Origin: Cognatiluteimonas lumbrici
GTDB lineage: Bacteria > Pseudomonadota > Gammaproteobacteria > Xanthomonadales > Xanthomonadaceae
Length of the DNA: 64,000 nucleotides
Direction of reading: 5' to 3'
Assembly: GCF_006476065.1 (NCBI RefSeq)
Contig: NZ_ML636798.1
Location: 602,906-666,905, forward strand
Positions 53,910 through 64,000 of this stretch are shown here, piece after piece; position 1 is the stretch's first letter; each line of letters starts with the position of its first letter. Both the position numbers and the translations under genes were made by a program. The notes below the pieces were generated by a model. The model did not search any database. It was not told where the DNA came from and saw only the letters and a list, made by a program, of their open reading frames with translations.

Positions 53910-55709
53910 TCAATAAACCCGCTTCTGCGGCGGCACGACCTCGACCTCGTCGTCGAGCGTGTACATGTGCACGGGGCGGTAGTCGATGCGGGTGGCGCCG
54001 GCATCGTCGACCCAGGTGAGGCTGTGCTTCATCCAGTTGTCGTCGTCGCGCTCCGGGTAGTCCTCGCGCGCATGCGCGCCGCGCGATTCCTTGCGGTTCT
54101 CGGCGGCGACGATGGTCGCCAGCGCCTGGCCGAGCAGGTTCTGCAGCTCGAGCGTCTCCACCAGGTCCGAGTTCCAGACCAGCGAACGGTCGCTGACCTT
54201 GACGTCGGCGAACGATTCGCGGATCGCGCGGATGCGCTCGACGCCCTCGGCCAGCGTTTCCTGGGTGCGGAACACCGCGGCATCGGCCTGCATGGTGCGC
54301 TGCATGCGGTCGCGGATGACCGCGGTCGGGGTGTCGCCGTTGGCGTGGCGGACCTGGTCGAGGTTGGCCAGCGCCTTGTCGCAGGCGTCCGCGGCCAGGC
54401 GGCCGTGCGGCATGCCCGGGCGGATGGTCTCGGCGGCGCGTTCGGCGACCGCACGCCCGAACACCACCAGGTCGAGCAGCGAGTTCGAGCCCAGGCGGTT
54501 GGCGCCGTGCACCGAAACGCAGGCGGCCTCGCCGATCGCGTACAGGCCGGGGACGACCGCGTCCGGATTGCCGTCGCGCAGCTGCACCACTTCGCCGTGG
54601 TAGTTGGTGGGGATGCCGCCCATGTTGTAGTGCACAGTCGGGATCACCGGGATCGGCTGCTTCTCCACGTCCACGCCGGCGAAAATCCGCGCGCTCTCGG
54701 CGATGCCGGGCAGCTTCTCGTGGATGTCCTTCGGGTCCAGGTGGGTGAGGTCGAGGTGGATGTGGTCCTTGTGCTCGCCGACGCCGCGGCCCTCGCGGAT
54801 CTCGATGGTCATCGAGCGGCTGACCACGTCCCGCGAGGCCAGGTCCTTGGCATTGGGCGCGTAGCGCTCCATGAAGCGCTCGCCGCTGGCGTTGCGCAGG
54901 ATGCCGCCCTCGCCACGGACCCCCTCGGTGATCAGGCAGCCGGCGCCGTAGATGCCGGTCGGGTGGAACTGCACGAACTCCATGTCCTGCAGGCCGAGCC
55001 CCGCGCGCAGCGCCATGCCGCCGCCGTCGCCGGTGCAGGTGTGGGCCGAAGTGCAGCTGAAGTAGGCGCGGCCGTAGCCGCCGGTGGCCAGCACCGTGCC
55101 GTGGGCGCGGAACAGGTGCAGCGTGCCCTCGCTCATGTCCAGCGCGAGCACGCCCTTGCAGGCGCCGTGCTCGTCCATGACCAGGTCGAGCGCGAAGTAC
55201 TCGATGAAGAACTCGGCCTCGTGCGCCAGCGACTGCTGGTACAGCGTATGCAGGATGGCGTGGCCGGTGCGGTCGGCGGCGGCGCAGGTGCGCTGCGCGG
55301 TGCCCTTGCCGTACTCGGTGGTCATGCCGCCGAAGGGGCGCTGGTAGATCTTGCCGTCCTCGGTGCGCGAGAACGGCACGCCCTGGTGCTCGAGCTCGAT
55401 GATCGCGGGGATCGCCTCGCGGCACATGTACTCGATGGCGTCCTGGTCGCCGAGCCAGTCCGAGCCCTTGATGGTGTCGTAGAAGTGGTAGCGCCAGTCG
55501 TCCGGGCCCATGTTGCCGAGCGCGGCGGAGATGCCGCCCTGCGCCGCCACGGTGTGCGAGCGGGTCGGGAACACCTTGGTGATGCAGGCGGTGCGCAGGC
55601 CCTTGTGGGCGAGGCCGAACGTGGCACGCAGGCCGGCGCCGCCGGCGCCGACGACGATCATGTCGTACTTGTGTTCGGTGATCTTGTAGGCGGGAGTGGT
55701 CTTGGTCAT
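53910..55709 (-). CDS. sdhA: Succinate dehydrogenase flavoprotein subunit
   Basis: 599 residues. FAD-binding [20 protein letters not shown]; the His that carries FAD is in [20 protein letters not shown]; active-site [20 protein letters not shown] and RHANGDTP-containing helical region follow. It oxidises succinate to fumarate in complex II. Order is sdhC-sdhD-sdhA-sdhB-sdhE on the minus strand. Confidence 0.98.
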   Translation of the reverse strand: MTKTTPAYKITEHKYDMIVVGAGGAGLRATFGLAHKGLRTACITKVFPTRSHTVAAQGGISAALGNMGPDDWRYHFYDTIKGSDWLGDQDAIEYMCREAIPAIIELEHQGVPFSRTEDGKIYQRPFGGMTTEYGKGTAQRTCAAADRTGHAILHTLYQQSLAHEAEFFIEYFALDLVMDEHGACKGVLALDMSEGTLHLFRAHGTVLATGGYGRAYFSCTSAHTCTGDGGGMALRAGLGLQDMEFVQFHPTGIYGAGCLITEGVRGEGGILRNASGERFMERYAPNAKDLASRDVVSRSMTIEIREGRGVGEHKDHIHLDLTHLDPKDIHEKLPGIAESARIFAGVDVEKQPIPVIPTVHYNMGGIPTNYHGEVVQLRDGNPDAVVPGLYAIGEAACVSVHGANRLGSNSLLDLVVFGRAVAERAAETIRPGMPHGRLAADACDKALANLDQVRHANGDTPTAVIRDRMQRTMQADAAVFRTQETLAEGVERIRAIRESFADVKVSDRSLVWNSDLVETLELQNLLGQALATIVAAENRKESRGAHAREDYPERDDDNWMKHSLTWVDDAGATRIDYRPVHMYTLDDEVEVVPPQKRVY

Positions 55710-55714
55710 GGCGT

Positions 55715-56170
55715 TCAGCTGGCGGTCGTGACGGCGGTCATCGCGACATGACCGAGCGCATACAGGCAGGCGAGCGCGCCGAGCGCGCAGGCGATGGTGA
55801 CCAGCATCTGCAGCGCGACCTCGAGGCCGCGCGTGTGGACGTAGTCCTCGATCACCACCTGGATGCCGAGCTTGGCGTGCCAGAACATCGCGATCACCAG
55901 CGCGGCGAGCGCGACCGCGTTCCAGGGCCGGGCGATGGTCTCGCGCGCCTGCGCCAGGTCGGCGCCGACCAGCGACACCAGCAGCCCGACCAGCCAGGCG
56001 GTCAGCAGCACCAGCGCCACCGCGGTGACGCGCTGCCACCACCAGTGGCCGGTCCCGGACTTGCCCGAGCCGAGGCCGCGCGCACGCTTGAGCGGAGTGC
56101 GCAGCTCGTCCAGCCGGGTGCCGTTGCGATCGCTGCGGCGCGGATCGCCCGCGGTGCCGATGTTGCTCAT
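55715..56170 (-). CDS. sdhD: Succinate dehydrogenase membrane anchor subunit SdhD
   Basis: 151 residues, longer at the N-terminus than E. coli SdhD. Three membrane helices: [40 protein letters not shown] with the likely haem His, and [26 protein letters not shown] follows the second helix. Starts inside the sdhC stop (ATGA). Confidence 0.94.
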   Translation of the reverse strand: MSNIGTAGDPRRSDRNGTRLDELRTPLKRARGLGSGKSGTGHWWWQRVTAVALVLLTAWLVGLLVSLVGADLAQARETIARPWNAVALAALVIAMFWHAKLGIQVVIEDYVHTRGLEVALQMLVTIACALGALACLYALGHVAMTAVTTAS

Positions 56171-56556
56171 GCGCCTGCTCCCAGGGCGAAGAACCAGATC
56201 GCCAGGGTGAACACCACGGTCAGCACCGCGACGGTCCAGCCGGAGGCGTAGAACTCCGGGATCTCGAAGCCGAAGCCGGCGTCCCAGGCCAGGTGCCGGA
56301 TGCCGTTGAGCAGGTGGTACACCAGCGCCAGCGAGAAGCCGAACAGGAACAGCTTGCCCAGCGGCGAGGCCAGGCAGGCGGCGGCGGCCTCGTAGGCCTC
56401 GCCGCCGGCGGCCAGCGCCAGCAGCCACCAGGCCAGCCCGAACGCGCCGACGGTCAGCACGATGCCGGAGGCACGGTGCAGGATCGACATGGTCATGGTG
56501 ATCTGCCACCGGTACACCTGCAGGTGCGGTGACAGGGGACGTTCGCGGGTCGCCAT
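56167..56556 (-). CDS. sdhC: Succinate dehydrogenase cytochrome b556 subunit SdhC
   Basis: 129 residues. Signature [20 protein letters not shown] and LHRASGIVL, then a second helix with the haem His in [15 protein letters not shown] and a third near the C-terminus. AAAGGACGAG precedes the ATG. Confidence 0.96.
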   Translation of the reverse strand: MATRERPLSPHLQVYRWQITMTMSILHRASGIVLTVGAFGLAWWLLALAAGGEAYEAAAACLASPLGKLFLFGFSLALVYHLLNGIRHLAWDAGFGFEIPEFYASGWTVAVLTVVFTLAIWFFALGAGA

Positions 56557-56594
56557 CGGCACTCGTCCTTTGCGTTGTACGACGTCGTCGGACG

Positions 56595-56759
56595 TCAGAA
56601 GTCGATGCAGCGGCCGTTCTTTTCCCAGTCGCCGTAGCGGGTGGGATCGGGGCCTTCGCGGCCGCCGATTTCCTGCGCGGGCACCGCGTCGGTCGCGGGC
56701 GTGCCTGCCTCGGCCCCGGCCTCGCCGGGCTCGGGTGGAAGAACGGTTTCGCCTATCAT
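56595..56759 (-). CDS. Short SDH assembly factor 4-like protein (DUF1674)
   Basis: 54 residues, ATG 56759 to TGA 56595. The disordered, acidic N-terminus is MIGETVLPPEPGEAGAEAG. The end carries the DUF1674 signature GPDPTRYGDWEKNGRCIDF, shared with mitochondrial SDHAF4, which protects and helps assemble SdhA. It lies 38 bases before sdhC on the same strand, so it is probably the first gene of the sdh operon. GAGGGGA upstream is a ribosome binding site, and TAAACT (56781-56786) is a possible -10. Confidence 0.87.
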   Translation of the reverse strand: MIGETVLPPEPGEAGAEAGTPATDAVPAQEIGGREGPDPTRYGDWEKNGRCIDF

Positions 56760-56780
56760 CGGGGTGTTCACGTCCCCTCA

Positions 56781-56786
56781 AGTTTA
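56781..56786 (-). promoter_or_regulatory. Possible -10 of the sdh operon
   Basis: TAAACT on the minus strand, 21 bases before the DUF1674 gene, followed by GAGGGGA. The -35 would lie inside or next to the divergent ygfZ start. Confidence 0.35.
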
Positions 56787-56799
56787 AGTCCCCGCGCCG

Positions 56800-57675
56800 A
56801 TGCCGGACAAGCCGCAGCCCTGGTTCGCCCTCCCCCGCCACCGCTTGGTGGTGCTGGAAGGCCGCGACGCGCTTGCGTTTGCGCAGGCACAGTTCATGTC
56901 CGACCTGCGCCCGCTGCAGCCGGGCCAGTGGCACTGGAGCGGCTGGCTGACCCCGAAGGGCCGCGTCATCGCCCTGTTCGCGCTGCTGGTGCGCGACCCG
57001 GAAACCGCGTGGCTGGTGCTGCACGACGCGGAACCGGACGCATTCGCATCGGCGCTGCAGCGCTTCGTGTTCCGCAGCAAGGTGGCGATTTCGGTGCCGG
57101 GGGATGCGGTGATCTCCGGAGCCTTGGGTAGGAGCCGCCATGGCGGCGAGCCTTTCCCCGATTCCCAAGCAACCATGGAGAAACTCGCCGCCATGGCGGC
57201 TCCCACCGAAGCCTTGCTGGACATGGGCGGAGAAGGTGGTGGCAGGACCCTGCGGATTTCGGGCGAGCGCGGCGTCGAGGACGCGGCAGCGGTCGCGCGC
57301 TGGGACGCGTTCGACCTGCGGCACGGGCTGCCGCGCCTGCCGCCGTCGCAGGCGGAACAGTGGACGCCGCAGCAGCTCTCGCTGGAGCGCCTGCGGGCCT
57401 TCAGCGTCAAGAAGGGTTGTTATCCGGGCCAGGAAATCGTGTCGCGCACGCACTTCCTGGGCAAGGCGAAGCGGGGACTGGTGCTGCTGGAGGGCGATAC
57501 GCCGTTCGAGGCCGGCAGCGAAGTCCGGGCCGGGGACCGCGCGATCGGCACCGTGGTGAGTGCCGCGGGGACGCTGGCGCTGGCGGTCATGCCGCTGGAG
57601 CGCGAGCCCGGCGACCTGCAGGTCGCAGGCGCGCCTGTGCGCGAGCGACCGCTGCTGGACGGCCTCGCGCGCTGA
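56800..57675 (+). CDS. ygfZ: tRNA-modifying/Fe-S protein YgfZ (folate-binding, GcvT-like)
   Basis: 291 residues. It supports Fe-S enzymes such as MiaB. GcvT-like N-terminal domain with RHRLVVLEGRDALAFAQAQF, then the family motif KKGCYPGQEIVSRTHFLGKA and a short beta barrel. Residues about 109-139 (LGRSRHGGEPFPDSQATMEK and onward) are encoded by a REP-like inverted repeat inserted in frame at 57129-57205; they do not look like family sequence. The rest of the gene appears intact, so it may still work. Divergent from the sdh genes. Confidence 0.92.
   Translation: MPDKPQPWFALPRHRLVVLEGRDALAFAQAQFMSDLRPLQPGQWHWSGWLTPKGRVIALFALLVRDPETAWLVLHDAEPDAFASALQRFVFRSKVAISVPGDAVISGALGRSRHGGEPFPDSQATMEKLAAMAAPTEALLDMGGEGGGRTLRISGERGVEDAAAVARWDAFDLRHGLPRLPPSQAEQWTPQQLSLERLRAFSVKKGCYPGQEIVSRTHFLGKAKRGLVLLEGDTPFEAGSEVRAGDRAIGTVVSAAGTLALAVMPLEREPGDLQVAGAPVRERPLLDGLAR
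57129..57205. repeat. REP-like palindrome inserted in frame within ygfZ
   Basis: 22-bp arms at 57129-57150 and 57184-57205 match at 21 positions, around a 33-base loop. Each arm contains GCCGCCATGGCGGC. GTAG at 57128-57131 and CCCAC at the far end resemble the ends of the other elements here. Confidence 0.9.
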
Positions 57676-57699
57676 TCCTCCACAAGCCGCAGTCCGGAA

Positions 57700-59982
<2,283 letters not shown>

Positions 59983-59990
59983 GGTTCCTC

Positions 59991-60524
59991 TCAGGCGTTG
60001 GCGCGCCGCGCTTGCCATTCCTCGCGCGACTGCCCCCAGATGTCGGTGGGTGAATCCTCGTACGGCGCCGGCAGCTTGCCGGGGCCGAGGTTGCGCGAAC
60101 CCAGGCGCATGGCAACGCGTTGCGATGCGAGGTTCGCGGGATCGATGCAGTGGATGACGCGGTCCCAGCCGAGCGCGTCGAAGGCGTGGTCGATGGCCGC
60201 GGTGGCCGCCTCGGTGGCGTAGCCCTTGCCCCAGGCGTCCGGATGGAAGGTCCAGCCGACCTCGTTGCCGGGCCAGCCCTCCGGGCGCCACGGGCCGCAC
60301 TGGCCGACCCACAGGCCGCTGGCCTTCTCGACCACCGAGAACATCGCGAAGCCCTGCACCGCCCAGGCGCCGGGCATCTGCAGGAACCGGCGCCAGGCGC
60401 CGGCACGCGACTGCGTGCCGCCGATGTAACGCGCCGCGTCCTCGTTGCCGAGGGTCTCGGCATAGCGGTCGAAATCGCCGGCCTGCGGCAGGCGCAGGAG
60501 CAGGCGATCGGTTTCGATTTCCAC
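59991..60524 (-). CDS. GNAT-family N-acetyltransferase (RimJ/RimL-like)
   Basis: 177 residues from a GTG at 60524, two bases after the gcdH stop; no ATG fits. Family start VEIETDRLLLRLPQAGDFDR; acetyl-CoA region WTFHPDAWGKGYATEAATAA and CIDPANLASQRVAMRLG. Target unknown; related proteins acetylate small molecules or protein N-termini. Confidence 0.88.
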   Translation of the reverse strand: MEIETDRLLLRLPQAGDFDRYAETLGNEDAARYIGGTQSRAGAWRRFLQMPGAWAVQGFAMFSVVEKASGLWVGQCGPWRPEGWPGNEVGWTFHPDAWGKGYATEAATAAIDHAFDALGWDRVIHCIDPANLASQRVAMRLGSRNLGPGKLPAPYEDSPTDIWGQSREEWQARRANA

Positions 60525-60526
60525 GA

Positions 60527-61690
60527 TCAGAATGCGTTGATGCCGGTGAGTTCGCGGCCGATCACCAGCTGGTGCACGGTCTCGGTGCCCTCGTAGGTGA
60601 TGACCGATTCCAGGTTGAGCGCGTGGCGGATGGCGGCGTGCTCGGTGGTGATGCCGGCGCCGCCAAGCAGGTCGCGGCACTGGCGCGCGATGTCGATCGC
60701 CATCCGGCAGTTGTTCCACTTCGCCAGCGACACCTGCTGCGGGGCCATCTTCCCGGCATCCTTCAGGCGGCCGAGCTGCAGCACCAGCAGCTGCGCGGCG
60801 GTGATGCGGCGGGCCATGTCGGCCAGCTTGAGCTGCGCGCTCTGGGTCGCGGCCACCGGGCGCCCGAACAGGATCCGCTCCTTGCTGTAGTTCAAGGCCT
60901 CGTCGAGGCAGGCGATGGCGGCGCCGACCGGGCCCCAGGTGATGCCGTAGCGGGCCTGGGTGAGGCAGCCGAGCGGCCCCTTCAGGCCCTTGACGTTCGG
61001 CAACCGGTTGGCCTCCGGCACGCGCACGTTGTCGAAGAACAGCGCGCTGGTCACCGAGGCGCGCAGGCTCATCTTGTGCTTGATCTCCTGGGCGCTGAAG
61101 CCGGCCATGCCCTTCTCGACCACGAAGCCCTGGATGCCGTCGTCGGTCTGCGCCCAGACGATGGCGATGTCGGCCAGGTTGCCGTTGGTGATCCACATCT
61201 TGGAGCCGTTGAGGACCCAGTCGCCGCCGTCGCGCCTGGCGTGGGTCTTCATGTTGGCCGGGTCGGAGCCGCCGTGCGGCTCGGTCAGGCCGAAGCAGCC
61301 GATCACCTTGCCCGCGGCCATGTCCGGCAGCCAGCGCTTGCGCTGCTCCTCGGTGCCGTAGGCGTAGATCGGGTACATGCACAGCGAGGACTGCACGCTG
61401 ACGAAGCTGCGGATGCCGCTGTCGCCGCGCTCCAGCTCCTGGCAGATCAGGCCGTAGCTGACGCCGTTGAGGCCGGCGCAGCCGTACTCCTCCGGCAGCG
61501 AGGACCCGAGCAGGCCCATCTCCGCGATCTCGGGCACCAGTTCCTTCGGGAACCGGCCCTGGTCGAAGGCGTCGCCGATGATCGGCAGCACGCGCTCGTC
61601 GGTGAACCGGGCCACGGAGTCCTGCACTGCGCGCTCCTCCTCGCTGAGCAGGGAGCGGACGTCGAACAGGTCGTACGGGTGCAGGGCCAT
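60527..61690 (-). CDS. gcdH: Glutaryl-CoA dehydrogenase
   Basis: 387 residues, acyl-CoA dehydrogenase fold. FAD and substrate motifs CFGLTEPHGGSDPANMKTHA and WITNGNLADIAIVWAQTDDG, RYGITWGPVGAAIACLDEAL, and the catalytic Glu in LESVITYEGTETVHQLVIGR. These match glutaryl-CoA dehydrogenases better than short-chain ones. It oxidises and decarboxylates glutaryl-CoA to crotonyl-CoA in lysine/tryptophan breakdown. First gene of the operon, with AAAGGAACC and a -10 (TACAAT) upstream. Confidence 0.93.
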   Translation of the reverse strand: MALHPYDLFDVRSLLSEEERAVQDSVARFTDERVLPIIGDAFDQGRFPKELVPEIAEMGLLGSSLPEEYGCAGLNGVSYGLICQELERGDSGIRSFVSVQSSLCMYPIYAYGTEEQRKRWLPDMAAGKVIGCFGLTEPHGGSDPANMKTHARRDGGDWVLNGSKMWITNGNLADIAIVWAQTDDGIQGFVVEKGMAGFSAQEIKHKMSLRASVTSALFFDNVRVPEANRLPNVKGLKGPLGCLTQARYGITWGPVGAAIACLDEALNYSKERILFGRPVAATQSAQLKLADMARRITAAQLLVLQLGRLKDAGKMAPQQVSLAKWNNCRMAIDIARQCRDLLGGAGITTEHAAIRHALNLESVITYEGTETVHQLVIGRELTGINAF

Positions 61691-61727
61691 GGCGGTGCGG
61701 GTTCCTTTCTGGGACGCGGAAACCGCC

Positions 61728-61733
61728 ATTGTA
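61728..61733 (-). promoter_or_regulatory. gcdH operon -10
   Basis: TACAAT on the minus strand, 37 bases before the gcdH ATG; leader of about 30 bases with AAAGGAACC. The -35 is weak. Confidence 0.5.
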
Positions 61734-61747
61734 GCCAGCCAAAGCAT

Positions 61748-61811
61748 TGTGGGAGAGGCAGAAGCCGCGATGGAACGCCGGGTTCCGATCGCGGCTCCCG
61801 CCGCTCCCACA
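61748..61811. repeat. REP-like inverted pair upstream of gcdH
   Basis: 24-bp arms (61748-61771, 61788-61811) with three mismatches and a 16-base loop. The right arm matches the elements at 5971 and 27841 closely. It lies between the glycine-zipper gene and gcdH. Confidence 0.88.
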
Positions 61812-61824
61812 GCAAAGGCCGGTT

Positions 61825-62574
61825 TTACAGGTTGGTGGTACCGGACTCCGTCGCCGCGACGCGGGTCATGACCTCGCCGTCCACCACCGGCAGCCGGTCC
61901 TCGAGCGGGCGCTCGGGCAGGCGCACGGTGCGCTGGCGGCCGTCGTACTCGTAGGTCACGTCGTAGGCCACCGGGACCTGCTCGGTCCCCAGCGAGATGC
62001 GTTCGCCCGGCTTCTCGTCGGTGCGCATGGTGCCGGTGGTGCCGTCCGGGTTGCGGTAGGTCACGGTGTAGCCGACCACGTGGGTGGCCTTCGAGGTCGC
62101 GGTCTCGGTGTGGCAGCGGGTCTCGGTACGGTTGACCACCTGGCCGCCGACGTGGCGCCGGTCGACCCGGTTGCCGATGTAGCCGCCGGCCACGGCGCCG
62201 CCGACGGTCGCCAGCTTGCGGCCGTTGCCGCCGCCGATCTGGTTGCCGACCAGGCCGCCGATCACGGCGCCGGCCACGGTGCCGCCGACGTTGCCATCGC
62301 GCTCGGGCAGGCGCTCGGCCACGACCACGTCGTTGCAGACCTGGCGCGGGGTGGAGGTCGTGCTGGTCTCGCGGATGGCCTCGCTGCCGAGCACCTGCGC
62401 GAACTGCTCGCGCGGCTCGGTCACCGGCTCCACCGCGACCACCGAGGCGTACTCGAGGCCGCCGCCGAACATGCCGGGACCCGCGGCGTCGCCACGGTTG
62501 TTCTGGAAGGCCGCGACGGCCACGCCGCCGACCAGCAGCGCGGCCAGGGCAATCGCTAGGGTGTTGTTCTTCAT
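61825..62574 (-). CDS. Glycine-zipper 2TM domain envelope protein
   Basis: 249 residues. A signal anchor NTLAIALAALLVGGVAVAAF is at the N-terminus, without a lipobox. The glycine zipper (about 105-145) reads VGGTVAGAVIGGLVGNQIGG and VGGAVAGGYIGNRVDRRHVG. The rest is periplasmic, with YTVTYRNPDGTTGTMRTDEK and YDVTYEYDGRQRTVRL, as in SlyB/Rickettsia 17-kDa-like proteins of this family. AGGAGG precedes the ATG. Probably an envelope-integrity protein. Confidence 0.87.
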   Translation of the reverse strand: MKNNTLAIALAALLVGGVAVAAFQNNRGDAAGPGMFGGGLEYASVVAVEPVTEPREQFAQVLGSEAIRETSTTSTPRQVCNDVVVAERLPERDGNVGGTVAGAVIGGLVGNQIGGGNGRKLATVGGAVAGGYIGNRVDRRHVGGQVVNRTETRCHTETATSKATHVVGYTVTYRNPDGTTGTMRTDEKPGERISLGTEQVPVAYDVTYEYDGRQRTVRLPERPLEDRLPVVDGEVMTRVAATESGTTNL

Positions 62575-62724
62575 CGTCGCCTCCTGGGTGCGGCGGGGCC
62601 GCACGTATCGTTCGGCCCGGATTGCAGCACCGCCCGCCTGAACCGCTGCTGGCAGCATGAGCAAAGCGTGAACACGATCGCCTTCCCCGGTGTCTGCTAG
62701 CGTTGCGGCAACCACGGAGGTCCC

Positions 62725-62919
62725 ATGCCCAGTCCCCTGCTTGCCCCGGTGATGCGCTGGCTGTCGCGGCTCAGTTATCCGAAGCTGTTCCTGCTGGCTG
62801 CGGGCCTGTTCGTCGTCAACCTGTTCTTCCCCGATCCCCTCCCGTTCGTGGACGAGATCCTGCTCGGCATCGGCACCCTGCTGCTCGCCAACCGCAAGGA
62901 CCGCGGCAAGCCGCGCTGA
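62725..62919 (+). CDS. Small membrane protein, DUF6116-like
   Basis: 64 residues with GGAGGTCCC before the ATG. N-terminal amphipathic RWLSRLSYPKLFLLAAGLFV leads into one helix, then PLPFVDEILLGIGTLLLANR and a basic end. I recognise the pattern from short Xanthomonadaceae proteins classed as DUF6116; function unknown. It ends five bases before the TatD gene, suggesting one transcript. Confidence 0.82.
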   Translation: MPSPLLAPVMRWLSRLSYPKLFLLAAGLFVVNLFFPDPLPFVDEILLGIGTLLLANRKDRGKPR

Positions 62920-62924
62920 ACGCC

Positions 62925-63695
62925 GTGCTGCTGGTCGACACCCACACCCACATCGACGACGCCGGCTTCGACGCGGACCGCGCGGAGGTGGTGGCGCGGG
63001 CGCGCGCGGCCGGCGTCACTCGCCAGCTGGTCGCAGGCATCGACGCGGCGGGCTGGCCCGGGCTGCGCACGACCTGCGCCTCGCACCCGGGCCTGTTCCC
63101 GGCCTACGGGCTGCACCCGCTGTTCCTGGCGAAGCACCGGCCGGAACACCTGGACGAACTGCGCGAGTGGATCCGCCGCGAACGGCCGCTGGCCGTCGGC
63201 GAGTGCGGGCTCGACTACTACGTCGACGGCCTCGACCGGAAGCAGCAGGCCGACTACTTCGAAGCGCAACTCGCCATCGCCGCCGACACCGGCCTGCCGG
63301 TGATCGTGCACGCGCGCCGCGCGGTCGAGGAGGTGATCCTCACCCTGCGCCGCTTCGACGGGCTGCGCGGCGTGGTGCACAGCTTCTCCGGCAGCCGCCA
63401 GCAGGCCGAGCAATTGTGGGAGCGCGGCTTCCTGCTCGGCATCGGCGGCCCGGTGACCTATGCCCGCGCCAAGCGCCTGCGCCGCCTGGTCGCGGAGATG
63501 CCGATCGAATGGCTGCTGCTGGAGACCGACTCCCCCGACCAGCCCGACTGCCGCCGCCAGGGCCAGCGCAACGAACCCGCGCACCTCACCGCCGTGCTCG
63601 AAGCCATCGCCGAACTCCGCGACGAACCCCCCGAAGCCATCGCCGCCGCCACCACGGCCAACGCCGAACGCCTCTTCAACCTGCCCGGCGCTTGA
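62925..63695 (+). CDS. TatD-family metal-dependent deoxyribonuclease
   Basis: 256 residues from a GTG at 62925; no ATG fits. Metal ligands: HxH in VDTHTHIDDAGFDADRAEVV, Glu in LAVGECGLDYYVDG, His in LPVIVHARRAVEEV and VVHSFSGSRQQAEQ, Asp in LLLETDSPDQPD. These are the full TatD amidohydrolase set. It may be a 3'-5' DNA/RNA exonuclease; YcfH or YjjV are the nearest models. Its end overlaps tcdA on the other strand by 20 bp. Confidence 0.93.
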   Translation: MLLVDTHTHIDDAGFDADRAEVVARARAAGVTRQLVAGIDAAGWPGLRTTCASHPGLFPAYGLHPLFLAKHRPEHLDELREWIRRERPLAVGECGLDYYVDGLDRKQQADYFEAQLAIAADTGLPVIVHARRAVEEVILTLRRFDGLRGVVHSFSGSRQQAEQLWERGFLLGIGGPVTYARAKRLRRLVAEMPIEWLLLETDSPDQPDCRRQGQRNEPAHLTAVLEAIAELRDEPPEAIAAATTANAERLFNLPGA

Positions 63696-64000
63696 GCAGG
63701 ATCTCGAGGGACTTGGCGGCGGCGGCGAAGGCGAAGGCGCCGGTGACGTGGGTTGCGGCGCCGAGGCCGGCGCCGCAGTCGAGCTTGAGGGCGGCGTCCC
63801 TGTCCAGGTTCGGGCGCACGCCGCAGACGCTGCCGTCGGCCTGCGGGTACTTCACGTTCTCCAGCGAGTACACCGCCGGCACGCCGAAATAACGGTCGCG
63901 GTTCTTCGGGAAGTTGAACTCCCCGCGCAGCTTCTTGCGGATCAGCGACAGCATCGCGTCGTGCTCGGTGCGCGACAGGTCGCGGACCCGCACCTGGGTC
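63676..64000 (-). CDS. tcdA: tRNA threonylcarbamoyladenosine dehydratase TcdA, C-terminal part
   Basis: The frame enters from the right edge and ends at 63676; 107 codons are present. It contains IQV-like VRVRDLSRTEHDAMLSLIRK, FGVPAVYSLENVKYPQADGS and LKLDCGAGLGAATHVTGAFA, the C-terminal signature of TcdA (CsdL), an E1-like enzyme that cyclises the t6A37 modification. The GTG at 63993 is internal, not a start. The ATP-binding N-terminal half lies outside the window. Confidence 0.85.
   Translation of the reverse strand, partial: TQVRVRDLSRTEHDAMLSLIRKKLRGEFNFPKNRDRYFGVPAVYSLENVKYPQADGSVCGVRPNLDRDAALKLDCGAGLGAATHVTGAFAFAAAAKSLEILLKRRAG

Noticed and set aside
56760-57453. A long minus-strand frame continuing upstream of sdhC through ygfZ
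   Set aside because: It is antisense to ygfZ and runs through the palindrome; the conserved SdhC start [18 protein letters not shown] is at 56556.

Overview
The window is a GC-rich bacterial chromosome segment (roughly 70% G+C by eye). Gene content and order point to the Xanthomonadaceae/Lysobacteraceae (Lysobacter- or Luteimonas-like gammaproteobacteria): hrcA-grpE-dnaK-dnaJ-dapB-carA-carB-greA, the recN/fur/bamE/rnfH/ratA/smpB block followed by ssrA, and a comEC-exbB-exbD-msbA-lpxK block facing kdsB. Nearly every base is coding; the longest gap is about 290 bp. No prophage, integrase, transposase, CRISPR array or rRNA operon was seen.

Layout. 1-10.9 kb, minus strand: a partial unknown gene, greA, carB, carA, dapB, then the chaperone operon dnaJ-dnaK-grpE-hrcA read from hrcA. 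10.9-17.4 kb: recN, fur, bamE, rnfH, ratA, smpB, an orphan CHASE-PAS histidine kinase and tmRNA (tag ANDDVYALAA). 17.4-22.5 kb: a peroxiredoxin-like gene and a three-gene operon of a TonB-dependent receptor, a YfiR-like periplasmic protein and a hybrid histidine kinase. 22.5-27.7 kb: hexose-phosphate metabolism (gnd facing zwf-tal-pgi). 27.8-33.4 kb: an OmpA-like lipoprotein, alr, dnaB, the rpsF-rpsR-rplI operon and an A-type Fe-S carrier. 33.5-40.5 kb: asnS, two small hypotheticals, tRNA-Val, a nucleotide-sugar dehydrogenase/epimerase pair, arsC, a glutamate-synthase-like flavoprotein and tRNA-Leu/Cys/Gly. 40.5-52.5 kb: pgsA-uvrC, kdsB and a phosphatase, lpxK-msbA-exbD-exbB, comEC, lolD-lolC. 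52.4-57.7 kb: ygfX-like, sdhE, sdhB-A-D-C, a short unlisted SDH assembly factor (DUF1674) and ygfZ. 57.7-64 kb: a fused 2-oxoacid dehydrogenase E1, an acetyltransferase, gcdH, a glycine-zipper protein, a small DUF6116-like protein, a TatD nuclease and the end of tcdA.

How genes work together. Envelope building dominates several blocks: KDO activation (kdsB), lipid A kinase and flippase (lpxK, msbA), lipoprotein release (lolCD), outer-membrane assembly (bamE) and D-alanine supply (alr). The SDH genes form one module with two assembly factors (sdhE, DUF1674) and ygfZ, which supports Fe-S enzymes. zwf, tal, pgi and gnd make an oxidative pentose-phosphate node.

Most interesting signals. (1) The TonB receptor/YfiR/CHASE8-like hybrid kinase operon looks like a YfiBNR-type envelope sensor whose output is a phosphorelay instead of a diguanylate cyclase. 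(2) REP-like palindromes (GTGG/GTAG ends) are scattered through the window; one is inserted in frame inside ygfZ, one supplies the C-terminus of ComEC, and others abut stop codons. (3) Three nested or large palindromes, one with 28-bp perfect arms, fill the alr-dnaB gap. (4) At least eight genes without a Shine-Dalgarno have a -10-like hexamer exactly six bases before the ATG, which suggests widespread leaderless transcripts.
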